Of a stretch of 64,000 bases of DNA, positions 1-10,772 are shown piece after piece. The translations under genes and the position numbers were made by a program. The notes below the pieces were generated by a model that saw nothing but the letters and a program-made list of their open reading frames with translations, ran no database searches and was not told where the DNA came from. The stretch is from Ophiosphaerella korrae (taxonomy: Eukaryota > Ascomycota > Dothideomycetes > Pleosporales > Phaeosphaeriaceae): contig JALNQF010000002.1 in assembly GCA_028456385.1 (NCBI GenBank), forward strand, positions 310,001 to 374,000. The letters are read 5' to 3'. Within the stretch, counting starts at the first letter, position 1, and every line of letters begins with the position of its first letter.

Positions 1-71
1 AATCTTGCTTGAAATACTCAGGGGAGCCTGCATCCCTTCGCCTTAGTCGAATCAGCAAGATCTCGCAAGAT

Positions 72-698
72 ATGGCGCGTCCCTCTATTGCCTGCATCGG
101 CGTGATTGGCAAACATGTCAGTCCATTACAATAGCCCTAGCTAACGCTCCCTATTCGCTTACTATCAGTGCAGAACAATCCTTTGCACATTTCACTTTTT
201 CCAGCAGAAGAACGAGCACCCCTGGAGTATCAGTTTCTGTTGAGCTCGTGTCTTGACATCTTTGAAGCCCGTCTACCACACAAAACAGCTGATCAAGACT
301 TTGGACTACTTCAAGCTGTTGACGAGAGACTAGCAATGTACGGCTGGTTGACTAATACTGGCGTCAAGTTTGTCATTGTCGTCGATATGGAGGGCAGACC
401 AGCAACAGCACAAAATGCCAAAGTAACCACCGCCGTTGGTTTACGAGATGCTGATATGAAACCAGTAAGTACAGTCCGCAGAAGCAATGATGGAGCTAAC
501 GAAGTGAAGGCATTTAGAGCGTTGCAAACGGCATACATCATGCTCTTGAGGAACCCATTTTACAACCCAGATGAGCACTCTCCAATTACCGCAAATGCTG
601 AGCAAAGAATTGGATCGACACAGATAACAAGTCGAAAGTTCATCCAGGAAATAAAACGCATCGCCGATGCATGGTCTCCTGGTGTTACCAACATTTGA
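72..698 (+). CDS. TCA17: TRAPP complex subunit 2-like protein (TRAPPC2L/Tca17)
   Basis: Two exons, 72-116 and 174-698, give 189 residues. The 57-bp intron runs from GTCAGT to GTGCAG, and joining CAT to AAC gives a sedlin-like start (MARPSIACIGVIGKHNNPLH). The rest matches the longin-like sedlin fold: a core motif LFPAEE, then a hydrophobic FVIVVDMEG strand, and near the C-terminus LLRNPFYNPDE, a motif typical of the TRAPPC2L branch. Proteins of this family join the TRAPPII tethering complex at the Golgi and act in vesicle traffic through Rab activation. Without the first exon the reading frame would open only at a GTG, so the upstream ATG at 72 is preferred. The length suits the family in filamentous fungi. 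The family call is strong; the choice of TRAPPC2L rather than TRAPPC2 is from remembered motifs. Confidence 0.88.
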
Positions 699-1099
699 AC
701 ATCCCAGATTCTTTCGTCAGTATAACATAATGCATAAGCGAGCGTTATTATCCACTATTTGATGCCCTCATTTCACATACATGCCTTCTAGAATCCAAGG
801 TTTATATCCATTTTTGTGCATTGTGGTCATCGGAATATCAATCACGTACATGTGAACCAAATGTCTCCAGACCCAATCTGCTATTTTGACCAATAAATAC
901 GAACTGATCTGAATACATGGCGGGTTGCCCCCCTATAATGATGGACCGAGGCAATAACTTCTCGAGACCCGGCGATCGATGGAGCAACTCCTGAGAATAC
1001 GCTACGCTGCAATTGGTTTAGTTGTCCCCAAGGTCAAACATCTCATCAAGTCCTTATCGAAGTGACAGCAATTTCAATATCTAGATCAGTATTTTGCAA
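699..1099. other. intergenic, Tca17 to AFG1
   Basis: About 400 bp between two genes in the same direction. It holds the 3' end of the first gene and the promoter and leader of the next. No ORF, repeat or RNA was recognised. Confidence 0.5.
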
Positions 1100-3385
1100 A
1101 TGCCTGGAACTAGGGTTGCAATCACCAATCCCTTGGTGCTTTATCGCAGTCTTATAGCAACACAGAGGATTCGCCCTGACCTAGCACAACATCGCCTCGG
1201 TATGCCATGACGTCTACCATTCCAACAATGCCAAGTAATATTTCATAACTGACAGTTACAAACAGCCTTACACCTTCAGAAATTATACGATAGATTGATT
1301 GACTACGAGCCTTCTGTCGAGTATTCGAAGCGATTAACCCAACTGTCTAGGGCTGTTGATGCTGTTCAAAATGCGACACCACCGCCGCCAGCAGACTTGC
1401 GATCCCGGAGCTTTCGGGCAAGGGGCTTATGGGACTCACTTCTAGCTCAAAAGCAAAATAGAGAGTCGATGGAACTGACCCGCGTTTTGACGGACCATGA
1501 ACAAGCTATGCAACTAGAGAGCCCACAGGGCCTAATGCTTCACGGAGAAGTTGGCACCGGGAAATCCATGCTTATTGACTTATTCCAAGATTGTCTACCA
1601 AATCGCAAAAAAAGCCGCTGGCACTTTAACACTTTTATGCTTGACACTATATCTCGTCTCGAGCAGATCCGCAGGACTCGCGCAATGACAGCAGGACCCG
1701 AAGCACTCAACGACGAGAGCTCACTCCTTCTAGTAGCACGCGACCTCATTGAAACCTCGCCAATCCTATTCCTCGACGAGTTCCAATTGCCAGACCGTGT
1801 AGCTTCAAGGATTCTATCCAGTCTTATGACTTCATTCTTTCAGCTTGGAGGCGTTCTTATTGCTACTAGTAACCGTATGCCGGAGGACCTTGCGAAGGCC
1901 GCAGGCATGGAGTTTGAAATACCCGCCAGTAGGAAGAATAGGCTCGGATGGTCTATAGGTAGCAAAGCTGGCGCCTATGGACGGGACGAAGGACCCGGCC
2001 AACGGGGCGAGTTTGCAGGATTCTTAGAGGTACTCAAAGCGAGATGTGAAATTTGGGAGATGGAAGGAAAGCAAGATTACCGGAAATTGGATCGCGAGGA
2101 GGGTCCTCGGAGAAATAAAGGCATGCAATCCACATCCAACGGAAGTAGTTCAATGACTGCGTCTGGCCTCGGGGGTGTCGCTGCGCCCAACAGTCTGCAA
2201 GAAGATTCTGATGCCCAGAACATGAACCAATCACCGGGCACATCTCTTCCTCAGAACTACCTCATCCAACCTTCCACCATAGAGGATCTTAGCATATTTA
2301 CTGAAACTTTTAATACTCTTGTAGAGCGTGTGACATCGCATTCACACCCGATTCCTTGGGCTCCAGCTACCATAACGGCCTATGGCCGCCCAATTTCAAT
2401 ACCTGCACAATACAACGGAGTTGCCTTTTTTACGTTCTCTGAGCTTTGTGGCGCTACTCTCGGTCCAGCGGACTACATCAGCTTGGCTTCGACTTATCAC
2501 ACATTTATCCTTACCGACGTTCCTGTCATGCAATTCCTACAGAAAAACGAAGCAAGACGACTTATTACTCTCCTTGATGCTCTATACGAAGCGCGATGCC
2601 GCCTTCATATCACTGCTGTAGCAGGGCCGGATGACATCTTTTTCCCAGAGGCTCCAGCCTCGTCCACACAAGATAAGAGTACAATGGAAGATGCCCTTCT
2701 GAATGATGTGGTACACCAGGAGACGTTCTCTGAGATCTATCAGGATGCCACATCCCCCTTTAGGCCAAATATTTCCTCTTATAATAGCGACACACTCGCC
2801 GAAGATGCACTGGAAGACGACCCTCCGAATCGGGCAAGGAAACCTGGGTCATTGTACACTAATAAGAGGAGATTGGGTGATGGAAGCAAGGCCCCTGATT
2901 TTGCAAATATTGGTGGTCTTACAGGCGAAGATGAACGTTTCGCAGTCAAAAGGGCGGAAAGTCGGATATGGGAAATGTGTTCAGAGCGATGGTGGAATCG
3001 TACTGCCCCTTCTGAGAGCACAGAATCATCCGGAACGGATGTTCCGTGGTGGCGTCCTCTTCCTGTAACCTCACGACATTGGGAACGACCATCTATTGCC
3101 CAACCAGTGTCCAATGCTCAGACGCCACCAACCCTGCCACCAAATGTGAAAATACTGTCCAAGGATGAGCAGCAAGGGCAATTGTTTCCATACGGCGCTA
3201 GTCCATTCAGGACATACCCAAACGCACCACCCAAGATCGACTGGACGCATGTGTGGGGAACGGTGAAGTGGGGAAAGAGAGCTGGCGCATGGGGGAAGGG
3301 CGTAGAAGGCCTAGAGGAGCGTAAGATCAGTGAAAGGGATGACGTAAAGAAAGGCAAACAGAGCCATGGAGGGAAGTCTAGTTAG
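1100..3385 (+). CDS. AFG1: AFG1-like AAA ATPase
   Basis: Exons 1100-1199 and 1266-3385 give 739 residues. The small first exon starts at ATG 1100 and encodes NPLVLYRSLIATQRI, the usual AFG1/LACE1 opening; the GTATGC...CAG intron joins a split Ala codon before LHLQKLYDRL. Walker A (GEVGTGKS) lies near residue 127 and Walker B (ILFLDEFQ) near residue 201, followed by an ATSNRMPEDL segment typical of the family. AFG1 proteins sit in mitochondria and help degrade or assemble respiratory-chain proteins. The protein is longer than the yeast form (about 500 residues): there is a polar insert after about residue 270 and a charged, Trp-rich C-terminal tail (WTHVWGTVKWGKRAGAWGKG). No clear presequence is seen, so a further upstream exon cannot be excluded. 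The ATPase family call is firm. Confidence 0.9.
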
Positions 3386-3601
3386 ATCGACATTAGATAG
3401 TCGAACATGTGGAGTTGTGTATCGTGTCAGTATGCATGACTTGGCGGGCTCACAAAGTTCGAGCGACTTCTTCAATTCCAACGCCGTCTGTTCTTCGATC
3501 CCTGGAATGCCGTCTACGATGGACGCTGAAGAGACGAGCTGCTTATTCTGGAAGATCTGCCTAGGGTTGTCTGTGGTGCCGCCGCGGAAGCTAAACGCCA
3601 T
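3311..3601 (-). CDS. possible small gene antisense to the AFG1 3' end
   Basis: A minus-strand frame starts at ATG 3601 and runs 96 codons to a stop at 3311. Its first half (FRGGTTDNPRQIFQ, then VDGIPGIEEQTALELKKS) has a composition like real protein and lies outside AFG1. The last 25 codons run antisense through the end of AFG1. A GTGAGC donor lies inside it near 3462, so the true 3' end may differ. No family is recognised. It could be chance. Conservation in related genomes would decide. Confidence 0.25.
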   Translation of the reverse strand: MAFSFRGGTTDNPRQIFQNKQLVSSASIVDGIPGIEEQTALELKKSLELCEPAKSCILTRYTTPHVRLSNVDLTRLPSMALFAFLYVIPFTDLTLL

Positions 3602-4381
3602 GTTTTTACATAAAGGCAGTGCTCTGTGCATTGTTCAATCTCAATCTCACCCACAGAACTTTGACTACATTCGACGTTTGATTGTAGACCTACCATTTTG
3701 AGACACATGCTAGGGGACTGACAAGTCATGGGTACTCCACCTGATCCAGAAAACGTTCACTACATTCGACAGATGTTCTAGAACTTGCCCGTTTGGGAGA
3801 TGGTGAAGTGCGAAATGATGAAAGCGGCAGGATTCCAAGGCATGAAGACAGATGCGCGTCGTGCGGCTTTGCAACCATGGATTTGGAAATGAGGTTTCGT
3901 AAAAGCAACCGCATTTTCGGTGCTATTTTCTACAGCTTGGAGTGAAACTGCTCCATTAGGTAGGCGACGGCTGCGAACAAGCGTGATGCAGCGTAGCAGC
4001 TTGCCCATGTGCGTTAGATGTCTCCTGCTCTTGATGTGCAACTAGGGCTGTAGCGTGTCACATCAACCGTGTAACCAGATTTTCGAAATGCCATCTGACA
4101 GGACAACTCCGGTCATGGATATGTGCGAGACGAGACGCGGCGCAGAGGCTGTGCATGTCGAGTTGGGCAAAGCTTGCGATTGCTGCGAGCGCACGGTGTT
4201 CTAAGTTGTCTCTTGTGGCGACCTCGGCGTGGCTAGAGCCAAATGTCGGTCGCGGTCGCGGTGGTAGTTGGTCAGGTGCAGCACAGGCTGAAGAAGATCA
4301 GTGCCCCAGCCAGACTACGTCTGGCTCGACTCTTTCCTCACCTCCAAGTATTCCGTATCCTAGACCCAGCATGGTGCAGTA
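3386..4381. other. intergenic, AFG1 to CHY/RING gene
   Basis: About 1 kb. The AFG1-proximal part holds the doubtful antisense frame described separately. The distal part (about 4080-4380) is GC-richer and is probably the promoter and leader of the downstream gene. It has a short frame (4155-4382) ending right at the next ATG; I take this as a leader ORF or chance. Confidence 0.4.
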
Positions 4382-6893
4382 ATGAGTCTGTTATCCTCTT
4401 TTATTATTGACCCTGTCGTCCGCTCTGCCCGCCGGTTCTCCGGCCAAGGCGGTATTATTCCTCCTGCCAGCGAGAGCCCGGGCGAGGTGGCAACCTCCCT
4501 TGCATGTGAAAGTTTAAGCTCGAGCTCTCACCACCACTCGGCTGCGGACGACTCCACCACACGGGCGCGCGATGTAATTGCAATCCCTGCACCAGCGCCC
4601 GGGAACAGGCCAAATGCGCTAATTGATCGCATCCGGCGGTACTCGTCCTTCTCTCGTCCAGCGCAGAATGCTGTGGTGGAGGAAGACGAAGACGACCAAG
4701 CAGACTGCAAAGGCGTATCGGATGCCGCTATCGATACCCACACCTCGATTACAGCACCACTAGCCATTCCTGTCGACACCAGCATGCCCCAGAACACCAT
4801 CACCACCCGCACCCCCGACGACGAGCTTCGTCACCTGACCCTCGACCCTCTGCTTGCGAGCGCACCCGCAACATCCTCAGGACCGGACAGCGGCAGCAGC
4901 ACCCGCCCGGCCGTTCTCAGGCGAAATGCCACGGCTGTATCTGAGTCTCTGCCAGCCGACGATGGCATGGCCCATTTGCGGGCACGCATCCACCAGATCA
5001 GGGACCTCAAAATCACCGATCAGGAAAGGGCGCGCATGGTTCACAGTCTCATGACTGAGCGCTACAACTTCCTGCGCCCCACGTCACCGAGCAGCTTTGT
5101 CTCCCACGACCGCCCCTTCACCCCAAACTCAACCTACTCGGCCTTTTCTGATGCACAGCTGTCATCGCCAATATCAACAGCCTCAGAAATTGACCCCGAG
5201 AATCCATTCAGTCTGCGACCCGGCGACACCAACCCTACATATCGGCCACAGCCTGAGCAGAGCAACGCAGATCACGGCGACGATGATGACGACGATCATA
5301 TCGACGGAGAACTGGCCCTCGGCTGCCAGCATTACAAACGCAATGTAAAGGTGCAATGCTACGAATGCCAACATTGGTACACATGCAGGCATTGCCATGA
5401 TGCTGTAGAAGAACACAATCTCAACAGGAAGCGGACACAGAACATGCTCTGCATGGTGTGCGGAACACCTCAGAAGGCGGCTGATCACTGCAGCAATTGT
5501 CAGACAGAAGCTGCTTGTTACTACTGTGATATATGTAAACTATGGGACAACAACAGCAAAAAGAAAATTTATCACTGTCCGGATTGTGGTATATGTAGGA
5601 GAGGTGAAGGCCTGGGCAAAGATTTTTATCATTGCAAAGTAGGATCCCTAAAGCCTCTTGGATACACTGAGCTGACGGTAATAGAGTTGCAACGTCTGCA
5701 TTACCATCTCTCGTGCCACTACCCACAAGTGCCACCCTGGCGCAATGGAAAATGACTGCCCTATCTGTAGTGATTACCTCTTCACATCATCTACCGCCGT
5801 TGTCTCTATGCCCTGTGGACACTACCTACATAAGGACTGTTACAACCTATACATGGAGACTGCGTACAAGTGCCCAATCTGCAAAAAGAGCGCTGTTAGT
5901 ATGGATCTGCAATGGCGAAAACTAACTCATGCGATCGAGAGCCAGCCTATGCCGGAACAATTCTCAAATACTCGCGCCATCATCCAGTGTAACGATTGCT
6001 CCGCAAAGTCATCTGTTAAGTACCACTGGCTGGGCAACCAATGTAGCACATGCGAGTCATACAATACCAATGAGCTCCGTATCTTGAACGGCCCCGAGAG
6101 CGAAGAGACAGCCAATGCCATTTTAGACGCCGAGATAGATGTTGGATCAAGATCTCCTGTCAGCGTTAGCTCCCCGACATCACAACCACTTCGTTCACCA
6201 AGGTACTATTTCCAGCCCGATGAGCCAGAGCAAACATGGCTCCCAGCTCAGCTCCCCACATTTCCATTTCAAATGCCTCAATTTCCTGGGAGGCCAAGGA
6301 TGCCTCAAATGCCACAAATGCCGCAGTTCTCGTATCTGCCTCAGCTCCCTCAGATGCCACAGTTTCCACAGATGCCGCAATTTCCACAAATACCACAATT
6401 TCCGCAGATGCCAGAGATGCCGGAAGCGGCACAAGAACTACTTGAGCGTGTCCGTAAGTCGATGGATGCATACTTGAACCCCACCGGGGATATTCGAGTT
6501 GAAGATGTCCCAGTCATCGATTTAGGGGACGACGATCGTCGGGAGCGAAAGGCCACAGATGGTACTACTGTCAAGGAGCCCTCACTACCTCAGTACGTTG
6601 TAGAGAGATTCACGCAATCGCTCGCACGGTTTAGAAACGATCTCAATCCCGGGATGGAGGATATACCGACGCTGGATCTCGCGGATGACCATGATCCGGA
6701 TGGCCTGCAATTCTGGGGCGAGGATGGTGGCCGGTTACGGCGCTATATATCTCATGATGACGAAGATGACGAAGAAGAGGAAGAGAGCAGCACCGACGAA
6801 AGCGACCGTGAGGATGATGAAGATGACGACGAGGACGAAGATGTGGACGCAGATGGGAAAGGCAAGGAGTTTGATTTACCTGGGCACCGGTAG
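4382..6893 (+). CDS. CHY zinc finger and RING-H2 E3 ubiquitin ligase (Pirh2/RCHY1-like)
   Basis: Exons 4382-5638 and 5685-6893 give 821 residues. The 46-bp intron (GTAGGA...AATAG) restores HCK-S-CNVC, a Cys pair that the unspliced frame destroys. Domains in order: a long Ser/Pro-rich N-terminal region (1-310) with acidic patches; a CHY zinc finger from about residue 315 (GCQHYKRNVKVQCYEC); a CTCHY-type zinc region; a RING-H2 from about residue 444 (CPIC, PCGHYLHKDC, CPIC); then a zinc ribbon (CNDCSAK...CSTC). The C-terminal third is a Met-Pro-Gln-Phe repeat followed by a strongly acidic tail. Human RCHY1 ubiquitinates p53; fungal homologues are E3 ligases with less known targets. N-terminal and C-terminal tails make it much longer than the roughly 260-residue animal protein. 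Ligase function is inferred from the zinc ligands. Confidence 0.92.
6271..6423 (+). repeat. in-frame Met-Pro-Gln-Phe repeat tract
   Basis: A degenerate tandem repeat inside the CHY/RING gene. The unit is about 9-12 bp and encodes variants of MPQ, FPQ and IPQ. About a dozen units can be counted. It is a likely site of length change between strains. Confidence 0.75.
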
Positions 6894-7313
6894 CATTGGA
6901 TAAAAGCTTTTGAGTAAGTTTGCATGGCGTTAAGGAGTAATACCTCACAGATAGAGCGAAGCATCTGGAATCCTCTTTGTATAGCTTGTACAGCCTCTCT
7001 TTGGAGAAAAAAGTATACCTGATTCTCAAAATGTCTATCTCATGCACTTTCACAGGGATCTATGTTCACGTGATAGCGGTCGCTTACTAGCGCGAAATGA
7101 TGGAGCCACACCACACGAAAATCGACCAACTTTGAGAACCTTGAACTTCAAGTCGTACCTCAACCTCACCGTCCACTAACCCGCAGCGAGGAAGTCAGTC
7201 AGTATGTGTTTATATTTCAATTTTCAATAGTCGCGAACACTACTATACTTTCGCGGTCATTGAAACTGCGGCTACTTCACTCACAGAACACCAGCTAATA
7301 GATTCACCAGACA
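6894..7313. other. intergenic and eL31 promoter
   Basis: 420 bp. The part next to 7314 is the promoter and leader of the ribosomal protein gene. A GTATGT-like donor near 7202 and an AG before the ATG hint at a leader intron, not proven. Confidence 0.4.
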
Positions 7314-7971
7314 ATGGCCCCATCAGCAAAGAGCGGCAAGAAGGCCGCCGGCAAGAACACTCGCAGCGCCATCGCTGATGTCGTCGCCCGCGAATACACA
7401 ATTCACCTTCACAAGCGCGTATGTTGATTCAGTTTGGTGAAGTCCAACGATGGCCTGCATAGTCGGGGTGGGCATCTGAACATATAGACTACGCTGGTAC
7501 TAGTGCCTTAGGTGCCTACCAATGTGTTTATAAACTCAGGTGCTCGTCATTGACTCCCTGCAGGTATCGGGCGGAAGACTGAAAAGAAACATAAGGCTAA
7601 TACGTCGGATAACAGGTCCATGGTGTCAGCTTCAAGAAGAGGGCCCCCAGGGCGGTCAAGGAGATCCGCGCATTCGCTGAGAAGGCTATGGTACGTTGCA
7701 TCCACATGGCGCTGAGAATGCACTATGACAATTGAGGATGATAATAGGCTAACTTTTGATCCAGGGCACCAAGGATGTCCGCCTAGACCCCCAGCTCAAC
7801 AAGAAGGTCTGGGAATCCGGCATCAAGGGCGTTCCCTTCCGTCTCCGTGTCCGCATCAGCCGTAAGCGTAACGATGAGGAGGGCGCCAAGGAGAAGCTGT
7901 ACTCCTACGTCCAGGCTGTCAACGTCAAGGACCCCAAGGGCCTACACACCCAGATCGTCGAGGACGCATAG
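7314..7971 (+). CDS. RPL31: 60S ribosomal protein eL31
   Basis: Three exons, 7314-7418, 7616-7690 and 7765-7971, give 128 residues. The join regions read [17 protein letters not shown] and [14 protein letters not shown], matching eL31 across its length, including [18 protein letters not shown]. eL31 lies at the polypeptide exit tunnel of the large subunit and binds nascent-chain factors. The N-terminus is Lys/Ala rich as usual. Intron 1 is 197 bp, much longer than other introns here. Long first introns are common in fungal ribosomal protein genes and can host snoRNAs, but I saw no convincing C/D or H/ACA boxes. Codons are strongly biased to C-ending forms, as expected for high expression. Confidence 0.97.
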
Positions 7972-8326
7972 AGGGTTGGCAGTGGAGAAATGAAAGGTTG
8001 GGATGCATACAAAAGCATGGCGTTCCGGCGGGTTGCTGAGTAGTTATGACTTATATCTAGAGCGAAAGGCTTGTGAAATGATATCTCAATGACAATTCAT
8101 GCCCGCCATCTCTTAACGCGATAATGATTTTTTCGTATCTAGACTGGCTACCATTCATTTACAATGTGCCCGTATCATGTAATTCGTGGGCCAACCAATG
8201 GCCTGGGGTGATGTGTTGAACATGGTTAAATACAGTTTTCAGAAGCAGCTAGTAAAAATAAAGCCGAGTTACAAGATGACTCCGTCAACCCTTCTACGCA
8301 AACAAATATCCATAATACTCGTACAC
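7972..8326. other. 3' intergenic between convergent genes
   Basis: 355 bp between the converging ends of eL31 and FOL3. It holds only 3' UTR sequence for both genes as far as I can see. Confidence 0.5.
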
Positions 8327-10281
8327 TCATGTCGATCGTGAACTGTACTCACTCCTCATTTTCTCTATAAAAATTGGTCTTCGTATCGGCCGATTGTCCT
8401 CATGTTTTACACCAATAACATGCTTGCGTATCCTCATACCAATCACTCTGTTATCATTTGCGGTTTCAGAGTCGAGGTCCAAGGATGTGTCATTTTCCGG
8501 ATCTAAAGGTAATGCAGACTCGGGGTCGTCAACATCTGTACCAATTTGTATCGCTTCGGTGCTTCGGGCGGGAATAGGCTGTTCGTCGGCAGGATCTTGA
8601 GGCGCGCCAGAAAGTTGGCGCTGTTTGTATTCGTCTTTAGCAGCCTGTACAACCCGTTCCTCCTCCTCTTTTACTTCCTTCTCAACGGCACGCATTTCCT
8701 CCTCCAAGTCTTCGAGTTCATACCACAGCCTCTCTCGTTTGCTCTCCGCTCTTTCGCGTTTATTCGTTTGCCCAGGATATACGACTATGTCTGGTTTGAG
8801 ATCACGTCGCCACTGCTTGTAGCGCTCGTGTTCTTGTTTATGTACTTCTTTCATCCTCGTGACGTCATCTTGGTGCTCTGGGGCGGACCAGAAATCTCTC
8901 TTTTCTTGTTGACGCAGGTTGTGGTCGAAGACGCATCCAACGTCGCGCAACTCGCGTTGGAAGTCACTGCCTAGATACAGGCTCCCTGTCAAGACAATCA
9001 AATGGTCTGCTTCTGTGATGTACTTTGCTGCGCATAAGGCTCGGAGGGCTCCTGGCTCGGGGATCGCATACCCCCTGATCTTCGGTTCTACAGACCTTGC
9101 AACCTCGAGCAGAACCTCGGGATCCATGGGCTTGACCCAAGGCATACCATCGACGGGGCCGAAGGTTGTTGTGATGACGTTGTCGGTAGCCCTGAGCAGA
9201 GTTGTGAGGAATTGCCGTGCATCTTTGCCATCAGTCATGGCCAGCACCCAAGTCACAGGCATACCAGCTTTTGTTCGATGACCCTTATATAGGCGCGACG
9301 TCCTCTCGTGAGACACAAACTCTTCAAGGGCTGTTGCTGCGTCAGGATTGTGGGCTCCATCTACCAAGATACTTCGGCCACAATCACCGGGATTTCCGAA
9401 CACAGGCGGGACTTGGATGTACTGGAAGCGTCCTGGGTTGCTATTGTGGCGAGGTTTAGTAAGCGCTTCTCCTATTTCGGTGCTGGTGATGGCTATTCCC
9501 ATGCTCTTTAGTGTTTCTATGACAGCCACGACGGCCAAGATGGCATTGTCCTGCTGGAAAGACCGTAATGGTTTGGCAAACTGCCGCCAATGGGGGGTGG
9601 TATACAGGTCGTCTACGATTTCAGGAGTTTCTAAGGAGAGACGAGGTCCTGCTCCAACCTCCTTGGCGTACTCGTCAACGACATTACTTACGTTGAATTC
9701 GTTCTTGGGATTGACAATGTATGGCACATTGGGCCGGAGGATTCCAGCCTTGTGTGTAGCTATCTCTTCGAGCGTGTTTCCGAGGAAGCCCTCATGGTCG
9801 TGAGCAATTTTTGAGATGACCGATACAGCCTGGTTGTTGAGGATATTGGTGGCATCCAGCTTTCCGCCCATGCCTACCTCGATGACGCCCACGTCGATTT
9901 TGTGCATGTTGAAGAGGGTAAAGGCGGTAGCCGTCAGGATCTCAAATTGAGAAGCATTGATATTGTTTTTCTGGTTGAGCTGCATGTAGTGTGTTTCTAC
10001 ATCTTTGAATTTTGCAGCATTGACGGTCCTCCCGTTGATAGAGATGCAGTCCCACCTAGGACTGTTAGCAAGACGCAAAGTCGTCATGTGACTGATGCGC
10101 ACCTGTCCACTATATGGGGAGAGGTAAACTTGCCCACACGGCCAAGTTTGCGCCTGAGTAGGGTCGAGGCATGGTAGCAGATGGAGCCCTTCCCATTGGT
10201 GCCAGCGACGTGTATCGCCTTCCACCGAAACTGAACATCCTTCAGCAGCTGGCCGACGCGCTCCAAGCCCGGCTGGATCAT
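8327..10281 (-). CDS. FOL3: dihydrofolate synthetase with long C-terminal extension
   Basis: Exons 10281-10103 and 10055-8327 give 635 residues. The 46-bp intron joins FTSPHIVDR to WDCISING. The protein has the Mur-ligase P-loop (HVAGTNGKGS, residues 24-33), the metal-binding region (GVIEVGMGGKLDATNI), KIAHDHEGFLG, and the C-terminal domain motif LVDGAHNPDAA. Fungal FOL3 adds glutamate to dihydropteroate in folate synthesis; the related MET7 makes polyglutamate. The N-terminus starting directly at MIQPGLERVGQLL resembles FOL3, which lacks the long MET7 leader. The catalytic core ends near residue 435. About 200 more residues follow: a highly charged helical, coiled-coil-like part (LWYELEDLEEEMRAVEKEV), an acidic linker and a basic end. 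That tail is unlike bacterial FolC. No separate promoter or start is seen for it. Confidence 0.9.
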
Positions 10282-10772
10282 GTCGGTAACATAGGCAACA
10301 CAGGCGATGCCCGTCTAGGCAGACGCTGGACGTGCTGAAACTTGTTCTTGCGGATGGCAGTGAGTCAAATTGGGCACTGGCCGGGAAGGCGCGAGCGAGC
10401 GCAGCCTAGCCGGATGTGGCAACTGCGCTAGTGGGCACCTGCCTGACAACCGTCGATTGTTTGTCAAAAGCCTGTGACTGGGTCATGGCGGGAGTGCGTG
10501 CAAGTGCGACCTACTACAATACGGCAATACTCCGTGTATATCTTACGACTGTCTTCTGTGCCCAACTCTGCCCATCCAATCTGGCGTCTGGCGTCTGGCG
10601 TCTGAGCCTTGACACCTGCCACTCAGCCTCATTCATCCTTTGCTAGCGCCGTTGCCTCATCCCCATCCGGGGGCTTAGTTCGTCTCCTCCGAACATCGTC
10701 AGGGCGCGTCTGCATCAACACCCATCTCCACTTCATCGCTCTTCACACGTCTCCACCCACAACACTGACGCA
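10282..10772. other. divergent promoter region
   Basis: 491 bp between FOL3 (minus) and the gene at 10773 (plus), so probably a shared bidirectional promoter. A short 7-bp tandem repeat lies inside it (10580-10604). Confidence 0.5.
10580..10604. repeat. 7-bp tandem repeat
   Basis: The unit TCTGGCG is present three times in a row, followed by a partial copy TCTG. It lies in the divergent promoter upstream of 10773. Confidence 0.8.

Noticed and set aside
6166..6471. Repeat-rich minus-strand frames in the CHY/RING gene
   Set aside because: They are antisense to the Met-Pro-Gln repeat.
7419..7615. snoRNA in the long first intron of eL31
   Set aside because: The place is plausible, but no matching C (RUGAUGA) and D (CUGA) boxes with end pairing and no H/ACA pattern were found by eye.
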